A stretch of DNA of 64,000 nt from positions 21,577,061 to 21,641,060 of the forward strand of contig OX453281.1 in NCBI GenBank assembly GCA_949710005.1, read 5' to 3'. The position numbers and the translations under genes are program-made. This stretch comes from Ricordea florida. Lineage: Eukaryota; Cnidaria; Anthozoa; Corallimorpharia; Ricordeidae. Positions 11,501 to 21,200 of this stretch are shown one piece after another. Every line of letters begins with the position of its first letter. The stretch's first letter is position 1. The notes under the pieces were generated by a model, which worked only from the letters and a program-made list of their open reading frames with translations, made no database searches and had not been told where the DNA came from.

Positions 11501-13153
11501 ATATGTTCATGCACGAGGGAAATAAACCGTACAAGTGCCACGTGTGTTCCAAATCCTTCGCGCAGAGTTCCAACTACCGAACGCATTTGCTCACGCACAA
11601 GAACAAAGAGGACAGAGCGCAGGAGTGCGACTTGTGCGGCAAAAAACTGTTGTCCAGTCGCGGTGTACGAAAACACCGCTTGCGTTGCGTAAAACGAACG
11701 GTTGAACGAGCGAACGCGAACAAACCAGCACCGAAGAAACCGAGACTAAAACGCGGCGAATACCACTGCAAACACTGCCCGAAGATTTTCGCTTATAACC
11801 GAAGATTAGAGGATCACATCACGAGAAAACATTCGCCTCCGTCCGAGAAACGTGCGGCGGAACCCACTGCGTCGTCAGAGAATCCGACGTTACCGAACTT
11901 CAACGAACATTTGCCGACGCCGTGGAAAAGTCCTCGACAGCTTTCTCAAGTTCGCTGTCCCGTGTGTGAGCGACAGTTTACGTATGCCAAGCGATTGAAG
12001 GAGCATCTAAGAAAGGCTCACCAGATGTCAGGAGTAAAAGAAAGTAGCTCTTTTCCAGGTGCGTGTGAGCTTGGATGTTCATCATTTTTGTAACATTTTC
12101 TAGAATGCCAAAATGACTAAAGATTTTTGACTAAAGTTTTAACTTTGGGAATGAAATTTATCATAAACAGGACAATCAAGTAAATTATTCGACCGTTTCA
12201 AGTGTAGAACAAGTATTACCACAGTACAGTACTGTTTGGTAGCTTTCCAAAGAATGGTCACATTGCATGGTTTGATCCACCGCAGATGAAAACGTTAGAA
12301 CCACACTGTATAGTAAAACAAACAGTACCACATTACAGGACTGTTCAGTAGGTTCATTCAAATTGGGGTCTGCTGTGAGTACAAAGAAGAACTAAGTGCG
12401 GTTCTTGTCATTTTGATAGTTGTTACCCAACAATGCCACGCGACACTTCCTGTGACCTCAACCACTACGCTCCAAGCTGGAACATTGGCTCGGGAGGAGG
12501 ACCAAACGCATGGTGTAACACGGAGTGAAGTGACCGCTGTCACTTTATTGCAGACCTTAACATCTTCGTCCGATACAGTTTCTACCCAAAGTGCCAATAT
12601 CGCCGTTCACCCTACTGCGCTTGCTCCATCAACGACCGCTCTTTCTAGCTTCAACCTTCAATCCGTGGGCGCACCCATTACTGGATCTCCTGGTGTTGCC
12701 ATCTTGTACGTAACGTCTCCGTCGCCACTTTCTCGCTCAATTCCAATGGCATCTTTGGTCCCGAGGGCTAGTAAATACATTCCTATCATTCCCAAACCAG
12801 CGTCCTCGGATATAAACCCGCGACCAGCGTATGGCATTAACTTTCTTGCCGGATCACCCGAAAGTTCAACGAGGCTATTACCCGGTGACGCCTGCTTGAT
12901 GGGGACGTCTGTACTGCCGAAGCCGTCTACCTCGAGCCTTCAAAACTCCTTGAACAAAATCATACATCTGGATGAAAATGACTCGCGTGGAGCAGGGGAA
13001 ACTGGCTCCCAGGCTCTCTCAGCCCTTGAACGCCTCTCCGCCAAAGTTGGAATGGAAGAGCATGTGACAAACCTTCTTGGTAAAGATCTGAACCAGTCCT
13101 TGTCGGCTTTGGAACAGCTCTCAACGGATGTTGGGAAGGCGAATGTTGCTTAG
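2428..13153 (+). CDS. C2H2 zinc-finger protein gene (5' part outside window)
   Basis: Four exons join in frame: 2428-2511, 3440-3623, 11451-12058 and 12420-13153 (stop TAG). Junction phases agree: 1, 2, then 1. Eight fingers are visible. One is encoded by exon 1, two by exon 2 and five by exon 3; the fourth is completed across the 7.8-kb intron, where the linker TGDRPHG continues into CCHCDKKF. The sixth (ECDLCGKK...HRLRC) is a C2HC variant. TGEKP-type linkers point to DNA binding in the nucleus. The last exon is a 244-residue tail rich in Ser, Thr and Pro with no domain I recognise. The start codon and any upstream fingers or N-terminal domain are missing, so a specific orthologue cannot be named. 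The third intron is packed with transposons, including an intact ISL2EU-like element. Confidence 0.9.
3023..3146. repeat. Hairpin-type short element in zinc-finger intron
   Basis: Two arms of about 50-55 bp are inverted copies (GGTATAGGCCACCATATAGT on the left; its near complement ends at ACCATG on the right). A short spacer separates them. The sequence would fold into one long hairpin, as a MITE or foldback element does. No coding capacity. Confidence 0.7.
3440..3623 (+). CDS. Zinc-finger gene, second visible exon (two fingers)
   Basis: Acceptor GATTGACAG; donor GTGGGT after CACGG. It encodes two canonical fingers (YKCEYC...H..H and YQCDIC...H..H) and the linker TGDRPHG. The phase-2 end requires a T at the start of the next exon, which is what exon 11451 supplies. 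Confidence 0.88.
3670..4160. other. Intron sequence without recognised feature
   Basis: I see no gene, RNA or repeat here that I can name; the short frames on the minus strand lack any family signature. Confidence 0.5.
4165..4460. mobile_element. MITE, hairpin plus TTTTAGTA family, copy 1
   Basis: An outer palindrome (4165-4260, TTATTCGCC...GGCGAATAA with TGAATATTCAC repeats) is followed by AATTGTTTTAGTATAAA. The far end reads TTTATACTAA, the inverse of that motif. Near the far end lies CCAGTCAGAGCGCGCG. The copy at 59920-60197 is closely similar over its whole length. No ORF. Confidence 0.75.
4451..4948. repeat. Tandem duplication, 249-bp unit
   Basis: Two head-to-tail copies (4451-4699 and 4700-4948). 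The only mismatch I found is AATTTATAA against AACTTATAA. Each copy contains an inverted repeat that opens with AAGAAGCCTAAGCCGTGTAT and closes with its complement, so each unit is itself a hairpin element. Near identity implies a recent duplication or an assembly duplication. Confidence 0.85.
4937..5134 (-). pseudogene. Short minus-strand ORF, possible element exon remnant
   Basis: A 65-codon frame beginning [14 protein letters not shown], acidic in its first half. It lies between the tandem hairpins and a CCAATCAGAGCGCGC motif typical of element ends in this window. It may be the first exon of the autonomous partner of these MITEs. I recognise no domain. Confidence 0.22.
5398..6906 (+). CDS. 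THAP-domain DDE transposase (ISL2EU type)
   Basis: 502 codons from the ATG at 5398; a start at 5383 would use TTG. Residues 1-90 form a THAP zinc-binding domain: C4, C9, W46, CSKHF with C66 and H69, and the WVPT motif near 86. It probably binds the element ends. Residues 108-135 are basic and could be helical. Residues 240-285 match the helix-turn-helix that precedes DDE_Tnp_4 domains ([16 protein letters not shown]). The nuclease core follows with D322 (LDCFEIF), D397 (MADRGF) and E444 (HVERVIG), so the triad is intact. It should cut and join element ends in the nucleus. The ORF has no stops or frameshifts, unlike most elements here. Partner protein: the minus-strand gene ending at 7752. Confidence 0.9.
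   Translation: MVLCMVLGCSVRSGRDKNVSFFRVPAVVKDRGEQEEELSHERRMMWISAISREKLTEKILCNDRVCSKHFVSGRPSPLWDKHNVDWVPTLNLGHSKRRQVDHEAMSARADRVRERRKRGLEMQALETASKVKKLNEPGETICSLDFNVVEEETDEKQPLVKDSLPSCSFSDDSFQRVDQGCQTEEFDYMFEKTSSYQPFCESYFSGDDDKVRFYTGLPCFSVLKTTLNHVAPHVDKSSKSLTQFQEFILVLIRLRLNVFLQDLAYRFGISRRTVNRIISTWMEVMDARLSPLISWPDRESLWATMPQCFQYSFGKRTTVILDCFEIFIDRPSNLLARAQTFSNYKHHNTIKVLIGITPQGTISFVSEAWGGRTSDKYLTENCGILEKLLPGDMVMADRGFTIHDSVMYKQASLVIPAFTKGKSQLDPIDVERTRGIANVRIHVERVIGLLRRKYTILQGTLPIDLLKCNPSGTVDSRVPMIDRIIRVCSALINLCPPIIPFD
6985..7300 (-). repeat. tRNA-like repeat unit, flanked by direct repeats
   Basis: On the minus strand 7054-7134 reads as a degenerate tRNA: TAGATCAGTTGGTAGAGCA (A box) and GGGTTTGAATCCCG (B box), with a partly mismatched acceptor stem and anticodon stem. 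The block TAATGACATTAATTGATCAT occurs on both sides (6987 and 7242), so this is part of a tandem SINE-like repeat, not a functional tRNA gene. Another piece of the same flank lies at 31090-31156. Confidence 0.7.
7300..7750. other. Transposon 3' flanking region, no gene seen
   Basis: AT-rich sequence between the two converging transposon genes. It should contain the 3' ends of both transcripts. I see no further coding signal. Confidence 0.5.
7752..10640 (-). CDS. YqaJ nuclease / dual PHD / C48 protease protein of ISL2EU element
   Basis: The open frame allows 990 residues from 10724; the Met at residue 29 (10640, MDSETSSS) is the likelier start. Numbering follows the 990-residue frame. A SWIM-like motif (C176, C179, then CSH at 187-189) comes first. 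Residues 365-530 form a YqaJ-type nuclease: [13 protein letters not shown] at 418-419, PDF with D458, E472-V-K474, and a late QVQQQ motif. PHD finger 1 spans 598-641 and PHD finger 2 spans 670-719. A Pro-rich repeat linker covers 736-800. The C-terminus (825-975) is a C48/Ulp1-like cysteine protease with H885-W, D903 (LYDS), Gln near 936 and GSDCG with C943. The nuclease and protease residues all look intact. The YqaJ partner is known for ISL2EU transposons; PHD fingers suggest chromatin reading and the C48 domain suggests SUMO or ubiquitin-like deconjugation. Both roles are inference. Confidence 0.87.
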   Translation of the reverse strand: MDSETSSSLEDLSVVEKDYQVLSEYYRSLEPHVKRRYLLKTSAVGVDPATLLDEQCDADCIPPVESMDLVSYLVLTTSYYTKEQFKAYKSLQAYNQMVSGFVTNVRGRIVKDNYVVLASVRHSQRMNDALVSVWLITSIDGTILSSHCLGCKAGLSESCSHIASVLFYLEAYTRINDKLSCTQVKCAWLLPSFVKEVPYAKIADINLTSARKMKADLDKSIDSLSLGDHGASEMPSFQARDSQGGTPTPTRSEMDLFYSELSKCETKAVALSLIKPHAEAFVKKSRNVPTVSDFFDRKYLAFSYPDLLTACSKVKIQLSESDMLQIEQDTRSQAKGSGFFKHRAGRIGASLSGAVCHTNPALPSQSLIKSICYPHLFKVTTKAVLHGCQHEKDAILHYETEMKKNHRDFQVKDCGTFINRDYQFLHATPDFLCSCSCCGEGCGEVKCPICIEGSDFESYLSMKATCLEKVNGVYRLKRKHNYYYQVQQQLFSANKDLGYCDFVVCAVCNEKDTAIVQERIYKDHKHWDDCLPKLITFWKTCILPEVLGRWYTRRITSPEGPSTSNLNSICFCRMDKQDTTATCANPACLYVTFHHSCLAISTSIPPTWYCPLCRKLPQFQKKKGKPKNVSAPAEALSLSHICVCKAKAESNAKLLECHNVSCSNGKFFHLGCLNYKRLPNNSKSTWQCPACRGSTAQFSSHWVPNLGLPPTPPTQGSPGAIPRPPTQASLVEPCIPTPTQGSLGVPSSLLIQKAVPVIPLAQGALPTVHHAPTNTRIYRTPHPHFKDLLGELDSNDYNVILSINGWLHCSIIQQAHVLLQEVNPMIEGFQRPTLGPIRNFTIMTGEFIQILHTGNQHWVCVSSVGCLPGMVNLYDSLFHDIIETEVEEQVKSMMAGAYKGLQNVPVQQQNNGSDCGVFAIAFATCLVYGIKPEDVDFDIRKMRPHLLSCFKNKKMSLFPTII
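10796..11450. other. Rest of zinc-finger intron, no gene recognised
   Basis: Sequence from the transposon's right flank to the next acceptor. It contains a polyA tract near 11167 and short frames without family signatures. Confidence 0.5.
11451..12058 (+). CDS. Zinc-finger gene, third visible exon (five fingers)
   Basis: Acceptor GCTTCTGTAG; donor GTGCGT after CCAG. Fingers: CCHC...H...H, YKCHVC, ECDLC (C2HC), YHCKHC and RCPVC. A basic, Pro-containing spacer ([12 protein letters not shown]) separates the third and fourth and could act as a nuclear localisation signal. Base composition is richer in GC than the intron around it. Confidence 0.9.
12420..13153 (+). CDS. Zinc-finger gene, terminal coding exon
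   Basis: Acceptor TTTTGATAG; its leading TT completes a Val codon with the G of the previous exon. It encodes about 244 residues rich in Ser, Thr, Ala and Pro. Two similar short segments, [19 protein letters not shown] and [16 protein letters not shown], form an internal repeat near the C-terminus. The reading frame ends at TAG. No known domain. Confidence 0.82.
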
Positions 13154-14560
13154 CGACTCCCGAGAAGTGGCTGAAACTTCTCGTGGAGAGCGCCGACCAG
13201 ATTACTTAGAGAGATCTGTAGTTTAGAGAAACAGTGCACCAGGTCTTGAGGGACTTAAATTTATCGATGGTTTAGTGGGTAGAAGTTGTCACCTCCTTTT
13301 GTCCTTTAATTATAATACAGTCCCGATACTACGTGCGATATGATTGGTCCAAACAGCGTCCTTTATCAGAGTATAAAGGACGGTGCTCGCGTCATCTCCC
13401 GGCCTTGCGCAGTGAAAAAAAGTGGCGGAATTTTTCAAAGAAGAGTTTACCAGCTTTTCGTTAAATATTCTGACCGAGCTCGAACAAAGCATCCCTTACA
13501 CTTAGACGAATGCGAGGATGGGGAGCTCTAGGAAAATGTAGAACACCAAGCAAGAAGTAGCCGGCTCGTGTTTCCCCATACACTTCTTTCGTGTTCTCGT
13601 CACCTCCAGCGTGCTTTATAACAGAACAAAGCCCAGTGGAGGCTTATTTATTTGTTAAATGTAAGGGATACTATGTAGGTTTTGAAACCCTTCAATTCAT
13701 TCGACCTTCATATTTCGAAGCTCTTTGGATTTCAGGGCTAAAAGCATTGTTTGTTTAGATGTGTACTATTGTTTTGCTGGACGTTGCAAGAGCTGTGTCC
13801 TTTCCTTATTAAAGTTCCTCTAAATTAAGAGTAACTGTTAGGAGCTTAGGAGAAAAATTAGAGGAAATGGCGAGATCTTTCAGTCAACGGCCGCAAGACG
13901 TTTATCCAACGGTTGTAGTTTCCTTTTGGTTGTCGTTTAACGAGAGTTGTTTTGAAGTACTGGCTTCAAACAAGCTGGTCTATTCAGGGGCGTATGTTAC
14001 GCTCTGCTAAGGTATTTTCCAAGACCAGAATCCCATAAGACTTGAAACGTGTAAGTTCATTTGAATGTCTTTAACCACAGCTTTTCCACTTTCGATCTAT
14101 AAGTACCAAATTTGGAAAATCGAGAAAACCAAATTAACCAATCAAATTGGCTTCAGAAGTATGACTTACTCACCGGGAAACACCCACCTCTGGTCAAAAC
14201 GAAGTGGTCTCGTCGTTGTTGCGAATCCCTATTTAAGATGCGCCGCAGAAACAAGCTCAAAGACTGGGACAAGCAGTTTCCAAATATGGTTAATACGAAA
14301 TTCTGAATCTGGACAAGCTGTAAATCAGTGCGTGTTACACGTGTCAGGTCTTATGGGTTTCTTACCAGATCCAAATTGGTGTTCAAAATAGAGTAGAGCC
14401 TCGAAAACTTAAACACAAAGGTAATATGTAAAAAAAAAAAACTTTCTTTTTCTCTGCTGAAAGTAACCAGGCGTAGACTTCTTCACACAATACTTAAGCC
14501 TGTTAAGGTAAAGAGAAAATGAGAATTGCATTTCTTAATTGCAATAAAAAGAATAAACGC
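13154..14560 (+). other. 3' UTR and downstream region of zinc-finger gene
   Basis: Candidate polyadenylation signals are ATTAAA near 13807 and GCAATAAAAAGAATAAA near 14541. I cannot tell which is used. A short palindrome CGTCCTTTATCAG...TATAAAGGACG lies at 13357-13382, within a probable MITE (about 13310-13640). A diverged dispersed repeat starts at 14068. Confidence 0.45.
14068..14372 (+). repeat. Dispersed repeat, copy 1 (partner at 59168)
   Basis: Starts TCTTTAACCACAGCTTTTCC and runs to AATCTGGACAAGCTGTAAA. The same order of blocks recurs, with many substitutions and small gaps, at 59168-59455. One + frame here (14112-14303) stays open for 64 codons. Family unknown to me. Confidence 0.55.
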
Positions 14561-14954
14561 TCTATAGCATCACGTAGTCTCTTAACTATTTCAAGCAACA
14601 TCAAAGAAGTGTTTCTCACAAGTGGGCAAATGCAAGTTATTGTGCTCCCGCATGCTGCATCGACCTAGTATCTGAGATGATAATTCCTTTGGCTCTCGTC
14701 TTCTGTTTGCTTTGCAATGTTTTGTTATAGAGCCTAATCACTCACGTGATCAGCGGCCTTGTTTTTAACGGAAACAAAAGAAGATGTTTGCATAAGAATA
14801 GAATTTAAGTCTTGTGATATCAGTCTGGGACGCCAACATGGCCGCCTTTTCTTTGTTTGGGGACGCCAACATGGCTGCCGTGACTTCATGTGCATATAAA
14901 GAAAACTTGTCTTTAGATCATCTCTTGGAGTGGAATAGCTAATTATAAACATTG

Positions 14955-15240
14955 AGCGGCGTGGCCCGGTTGTCAGGGCGCCAGACTTGTAATCCGGTTT
15001 TCCCGGGTTCGATTCCCGTCTAGTCTTCCTCGCAGCCGTTTTTTGGATGTCACGCAACTTTGCGTAACATCCAAAAAACGGCTGCGAGGGAGACTAATTC
15101 CCGTCCTGACCACTTTCTGGATTTTTTTTTTTTTTGAAAAAGATCATCCTGAGTTTCAAATCCTAGAGCTCACTTGGGAATAGCGAACTAATCCACGTTC
15201 CTCCAGCTGGGATTCTTAACCAAGTCGATGTTCTATTTGC
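14955..15240 (+). mobile_element. tRNA-derived SINE, type B, copy 1 (interrupted)
   Basis: The head reads GCGGCGTGGCCCGGTTGTC... with the B box GGGTTCGATTCCCGTC. It is split by a 76-bp hairpin element at 15021-15096. The body continues with CTGACCACTTTCTGG and ends near CAAGTCGATGTTCTATTTGC. A diverged copy of the same body lies at 20868-21066. Confidence 0.65.
15021..15096. mobile_element. 76-bp hairpin MITE with 9-bp target duplication, copy 1
   Basis: Starts TAGTCTTCCTCGCAGCC and ends GGCTGCGAGGGAGACTA; the two halves are nearly perfect inverse copies. ATTCCCGTC stands on both sides (15012-15020 and 15097-15105), a 9-bp target duplication. This length fits Mutator-like elements, which is inference from the duplication size. 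Confidence 0.85.
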
Positions 15241-15324
15241 AACATTTAATTTTTTGTTCTCTATTTAGCTCGGTCAGTGCTAGCACCCGTGCGCTATATT
15301 ATCACCGAGTCCAAATAAAGATTA

Positions 15325-15772
15325 ACCGCTTACTAACCGAGCGCGAGGGCCGTACTGGGGAATATTGGCCCGAGGTCGAGGCAGTACGGACCGAGCGAAG
15401 CGAGGTCCGTACTGCCACGACCGAGGGCCAATATTCTCCAGTACGGCCCGAGCAAGCTCGGTTAGTAAGTTGTTTATTACATGGTACTCTATTTCTGATA
15501 GTTAATGTTCGTCTTCTTCTTCCATCTTTGAAATTTCGGAAAAATTTCAATCTTCTTAGCTTCTTCTGGTAGTTTCACTGTGAAGAATGACAATATTCAG
15601 TTTTTTTCGCTGTTTTGTTGCAAATTTTGAATTTGCCGGCTTCGCTCCAAAACAAAAATACACGGGTTGGACCGTTTCCATGGAAACGGTCCGTACTGCA
15701 AAATCCTGACCGAGAAAGAACCAATCAGAGCACAGGGATTTGCCTAAGACTGGCTTTGCCATATAATAAATA
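15325..15772. mobile_element. Palindromic MITE (CTCGGTTAGTAAG type), copy 1
   Basis: 15325-15470 is a large palindrome: CTTACTAACCGAGCGCGAG, then GGGCCGTACTGG, then GCAGTACGGACCGAGCG, mirrored to CTCGGTTAGTAAG. A further copy of CGGTCCGTACTGC at 15687 and CCAATCAGAGCACAGG at 15721 mark the other end. The end block CTCGGTTAGTAAG and the GTCCGTA motifs recur at 58768-59040. Confidence 0.65.
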
Positions 15773-15833
15773 GGTGTTATTGACCAAGCGTGAGGTCCAG
15801 ATGGCTCCTGTCGAGTTCTTTTTCGCGTTATTA

Positions 15834-15965
15834 CTGACCGAGATCAATACAAGCGGGAAATCCCGAGCGGGCAAGATAATGCCATCTTGCTCGCTCGGGT
15901 AGCCAATCAGAATACAGGATTCACATCATCTTGCCCGCTCATGGAACCAGTCATATGATAAATTT
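15834..15965. repeat. Small inverted-repeat element
   Basis: CCCGAGCGGGCAAGATAATG faces CCATCTTGCTCGCTCGGG, followed by AGCCAATCAGAATACAGG and CATCTTGCCCGCTCA. The layout resembles the end of a non-autonomous DNA element. Confidence 0.5.
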
Positions 15966-17990
15966 ATTCATTTTTTGTTTCGTACGTTTACAGTGACCGC
16001 TGGGAAACATTCTGAGGGGCCATGGACTTGGACAGGCGTGGTCCATCGACAAGGGTACGGTCCAGGACAAGTCTTTGTCTTGTGATTTGCACTGTTTGTA
16101 CAAGAAATCTCATGATTTGAAGTGCAATCTCTGCAGATAATCAAATATTTTCTAGTTCAATTTCGGATAAATATGCACGAGTAAATTTTTCGAAGAGCCT
16201 GTAGGGAAAGGGTAATTTGTTGTACTCAATTTCAACTTTTTGCACTGTTTGGGATTGATCAAATGTGCTCTTAGCCAATGAGCATGCATTTATATAAGGT
16301 TAAGTATAAAAGAGCACGAGCTGTTTGAAAGATGTATAATTTCTTATTTGTACCAAATTGGACGAGAAATTATGCTATTACTTATGAATAATACGCATGA
16401 GAAAAGAAAGACAGAAAATTAAAACAAGTGAAAGCTGGATTGCGCCAGCTTTTAATTGGAGTTCAGTCAGCTGACTCGCTGAACCGACTGACAACGAACG
16501 TTTGTCAAGTTTTACTAGTCATTTCTGTGAACTTAGAAACGCTTAAGGATAGATTTTTAACCCACTCAAACATATTTTAAAGACGACTCTTCTGTAACAG
16601 TTTGCATCCGTGTTACAAAAAAGGAGAACGCAGAGCTCGAAAATATGACTGTCCTCTGTTTCACGATCATCGTTCCACTTCAAACAACATAGAGTGATTA
16701 TCTTAAAAAACTATAAATCGCCAATATTCTCCATTTACAGCTGAATGGACAGCAGAATATTCATGATGATTTTTTTACGTTCTAGTCGGCTAAGAGTATA
16801 CTTACAAAAATTTTACTCAATACTAGACGCTCTCGGGAGCGTTCACTCGGGCTACACTTGATAATACGGCTTCGAACAAACGTGAATGTGGGTTTACGCC
16901 TAAGTTTTGTATATATTGTATACTATATGGTTGGTTCCACGACCGCAAAAGACCTACCAGACTGTATATCGCAACGTAATTGTTGTCGACGTCTTGTTTA
17001 AGCTGAGCGATTTTATCAGAAAGTTTTCTAAGGTTTTACAGAAATTTCAGTGATAGTTGGGTTTGTTTACTAATCGAATTAATGTTGATTAATCAGCTTT
17101 CTTGGTTCCCACGGTAAAAAACAGTCGTGAAACTTGATGCCATTCATCTGATTCCAGGTTATTGAAGGCGAAGAAGCGATATGTGGGAAAAACAACAATA
17201 TTACTCCTCAATCGCGGGATATACTTTTCTTCCGATTTAGCCTTATTGGCCCTGTTCCCGCTAATCTCTTTCCACACGACCACGCAGAAAAAAACACTTG
17301 AGTTTGAAAGAAAAGATCCATGGATGATTTTGAAATAAGGCGCCTCGCTTTCATGCCTTCAGGGACACCGCAGACCGCGAGCAGCGCAGGCTTGCTCATT
17401 CTCGACGTTGTCGATAGACTTATAGGAAACCGAAACCTAGACTCGTGCTACCACAGGTAGCCCGAGTAATAAGAACTTTATCATACATTCCCGTATAAAG
17501 CTGTAAATTGTATGCCACAGGAGACACAGATTTACACTGGTGTTATCCAGGCTGGGTCATACCTGAACGCTGTACTCCTTTTATCCAATCAGAACCGAGG
17601 GTTTTTTTTTCATGTAGTGTGCACGCCCAGGTGAACGCCTATGGACCCGAGTCCATAGGGAGGTCCATCGGCAGGGGTCCGTGTTTTGTTGGTAAGATGA
17701 ACTTTTGTGAGCTTTCTTCTATCTCTTAGAATCTACCAGGCACGTGAATCTCTTGGGGTTGACGCACGCTCGGCAAGCACAGCCAGGACTCGAATTGGAA
17801 AACAAGCTAACTCCTGGGAATAAATAAATTTAATCAAAAGTAGTAAACTTTTTTACCGTAGATCCTTAATTGTCTTTGTGTTAAGACAACAGGTGATGTC
17901 ACAGTTTCGTTCGTTACCAACAACACAGCAGTGTGTTGCTCATAGCAATAAACAGTAAAGACGCCTCTGCTTAACCACGTGACTCAACTC
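15966..17990. other. Intergenic region between the two host genes
   Basis: No gene is supported here. TTTTTGCACTGTTTGGGATTG followed by TCTTAGCCAATGAGCATGC (16236-16290) resembles 56998-57060 and is likely a dispersed repeat end. Short minus-strand frames at 17089-17399 lack any signature. Confidence 0.5.
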
Positions 17991-18174
17991 AACCAATGAC
18001 GCGTGGCCGTGACAAAAATAAAGACGTCATTTTGGTATTGTAAGCTTCACTTAAGGCAATTTATGCAGCAAGAAATTGAGCTGTTCACGTACTGAAATAG
18101 CGACTGGATAACTCCTCGGTTTTTGTATCTTAAATTTTATTCGTTCTGTTGGCTTTGGAATCTTTCGCCTCACA
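17990..18174 (+). promoter_or_regulatory. Probable promoter and 5' UTR of SLC44-like gene
   Basis: Just upstream of the start codon lie CAACCAATGACG (CCAAT-like, 17991) and AAGACGTCATTTTG (near-match to a cAMP-response element, 18021). Position supports a promoter; use is not shown by sequence alone. Confidence 0.35.
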
Positions 18175-18259
18175 ATGGGATGTTGTGGGAATTCAGCTGA
18201 ACCAGAAAGTGTGGAAATGAAAGGGGGCAGAAACGGGAAAGAATCGGGCGGAAAATGGG
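18175..18259 (+). CDS. SLC44A: SLC44-like exon 1 (start codon)
   Basis: ATG at 18175; encodes MGCCGNSAEPESVEMKGG and a Gly/Lys-rich stretch. The MGCC start is typical of SLC44 proteins with an N-terminal acylation-like signal. Donor GTAAGT. Confidence 0.88.
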
Positions 18260-21200
18260 GTAAGTTCTGTTCGTTGTAGTTAGAAAGGGAAAGTTTGCAG
18301 ATATTCCGTCGTCAAAGGGCAGAGTCTAAAACCAGTTACTGTACCTCAGTTTCACCGTCAAGTAAGATTTTAAGCGCTTTAGTTCAGTGCGGAATGGCAC
18401 CGAATTTGTTAATCCCTGCACATAGTCCCGAATACGGATGCCTAATATTTAGCTAGTGTTTGTATATCGCTTTTCGCTCATTATTTTCATCTTCTTTCTG
18501 CTGAAAATTCGGTGTCAGACGTTCTCCGTGCTGCTTTTTCGACTTTCTACAGATGTATGGTTTTTCAAATCTTTCAACCCGTAAAATGTTTTTGTGAATA
18601 ATACTGTAGTATTCATCTGTTAAGGTTACCACAGCGATACCAAGATTAAGCTAGATTAGCAAGATTCAATACTGCACTGTTTTCACGGTTTGCGGTTGAA
18701 AACGTGAACTTGCATTATAAAACATTTTTCGGAAGTTTTAAAGTTTGGCTAGCATATTTTCGTCAGCTACTGTGTGTAGCTTTTATTGAAACAGTCCATA
18801 AAAATGATTTTATAGCAGCTGGTTTCAACGATTTTAGAGTACTTGAATTTCTCTTTTGCACACGCTAAACTTCCTGGTTCTGCGTAATGTGATATGCTTT
18901 ATGATGTCTTGTAGGGCTTCGGGCTTGCTGTCGCTATTGTTTTTTCTTCCTCTGAGGTGTAGTTGATTTTTCTGAAGTTTGGAATGTCGTTTTTAAGTTG
19001 GAGTGGTTTGTGCCAAACCATTTTACCATTTGCAGGAAAATTACTGTTGTGTTCATCAAAGTTCTGCCGACTTCTCGTTCGCTGACATATTGTGGAAATT
19101 ATGTTTACATAAGATATTGTTCTTGTTTGTGGATTTGAAGGTCTTATTTTCGTAAGTATTTTACGGTAGTTTCGCAATTTCGGCCCAAAATTGCAAGTTT
19201 CTTGACTTAACACGACAAAAATGTGTGTTGGAAGAACATGCAACCTTTTACCTCTGCAAAGAAACTGAGTTATCACCTGGCAAGTTTAATCTCTTGAACA
19301 GAGCACGGAAGTATCGAGATTTTAGTGGATAGGGAAGCGGCAGTTATGGAAGTAATCCCAAGTTCAATCCCGTTTTGTTCATTATTATGAAGTGCATGGT
19401 TTTAGCAAGATGAAATATTAAATTGCTAAATTAATCAGGTGTTGGAAAATGCCCCGTGGGAACCTGGTTAATGTTGTTAACCACAAGGAGATCAGTTTGG
19501 TTGTTATTTGCATTTTAGTAGCATATTCAAAATAAGGGTTAAAACGGATACATTATTTGGAGGAAACTACCTCATTTGGTTATCATATAGTTGTACATGT
19601 TTGCTGAGACCTGTTTTTGAGGTGTTAATAAAATGACATTTATAACCCAAAGTTGAAACCACTGCCATAAAATTTTAATCATGGATGCAAGAGATTTTTT
19701 ATGCAATACTTTTCTCTTATTGGATACCTCATGCAATGAATGGCCACATTATCGCCAGGTAGGTAAGCTGTTTTGTCAAACCTCTCAAGTTGTAGAATAT
19801 AACCCAGCCACTGAAACAGTGCGAGCTGAATCCCAACAAATTAAATTAAAATAAATGTTGATAGTGATACAGTGTTTAATTTATCTCATTTAAGTGCACA
19901 GAACATTTGTCAAAGTGGGTCTTTATCAAAGTGATAAAGAACCATGTACAACTTAACTCAACTTTTAAGCCATGTTGTTCCTCAACAAGCCAAGATCCAT
20001 ATAGCATTATAACCCTTCCAATTCGCCCCCAGAAGTGATCAAAAGGGAGCTTCTCTTTTCCATAACATTACAATGTAAGAAAAACTGACTGGGAGAATTG
20101 AAAAAATTAATCATCTTGGAAGATAATGAACTTACCTGATACCAAATTCTCAAAATAATATTCATCTGTAACAAAATGTATGGTACTCACCTAGGAGAAT
20201 TACCAAAAGATTACAGCAGATATCATTCTATGCACAACATTAATGCAGCATCTTCAGATCAGGGCATACAAGTATAATGATCTTGACTGTTTGTGGAGCC
20301 TTTTGTTTGCAAGAAGAACTTAAATTTTGGTTTACTTATTCTCAATGCCTAAGCAGTACACTGTAGCCAAGAGGACAGAGGTTTCTGTCACCCTACAACT
20401 TGTGGTAAACTCTTGGACAAATATTTAACGTCGACCAGTTAGCTCAGTTGGTAGAGCACTGGACTACCGTGTGGGAGGTCGCGGGTTCAAAACCCCGGCC
20501 GGACCAACACTCGTGGTCTTAAAATAATTGAGTAGAAAGTGCTGCCTTTGTAATGGCATCTGCAAATGGTTAGACTTTCTAGTCTTTTCGGATAAGGACG
20601 ATAAACCGTAGGCCCCGTCTCACAACTCTATCTGTAATGTGGGACGTAAAAGAATCCATGGCACTGTTCGAAAAGAGTAGGGCGTGTTCCCGGTGTCATG
20701 GTCTATTGGTCTGATTGTAATGCGCATATGATTATTAATATAGAATATGCACAATATAAATGGAGTATATTATTATTATTATTATTATTAAACATCTTTA
20801 CCTCAAGTTTGTGGCTTTATAAAAAATTTGCTGTCTTGCATGCCCCTAGCTATTAAACCACAGCAGCATGACTGAGTGTTTAAGGCCCCCGACATGAAAG
20901 CTGGTTGTTCCATGTTCAACACCCATCCTGACCACAGCGTTATAGCTGGTTTTGTAGCACGGTCATTCTGACTTTGATATCCTCAACCATGCTTGCAAAT
21001 AGCCAACTGATCCGCATCTAGCATTTGGGATTCTAAGCAAAGTTCATGTGCTATATGCAATACTTGTTTATCAATTCATAGTGCCCCAATTAGCACAGCA
21101 GTGCTACATGTAAGTAAGTTGGCACTTAAATAATGTGTTTATTATAACATAAGAAAGACCTTTTGGTACCCAGGGTATGGAAAGGAGACATGAATGTTAC

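Noticed and set aside
20433-20505. Functional tRNA gene
   Set aside because: It continues into a SINE body with an (ATT)n tail and has a second copy at 44336; stem pairing is poor.
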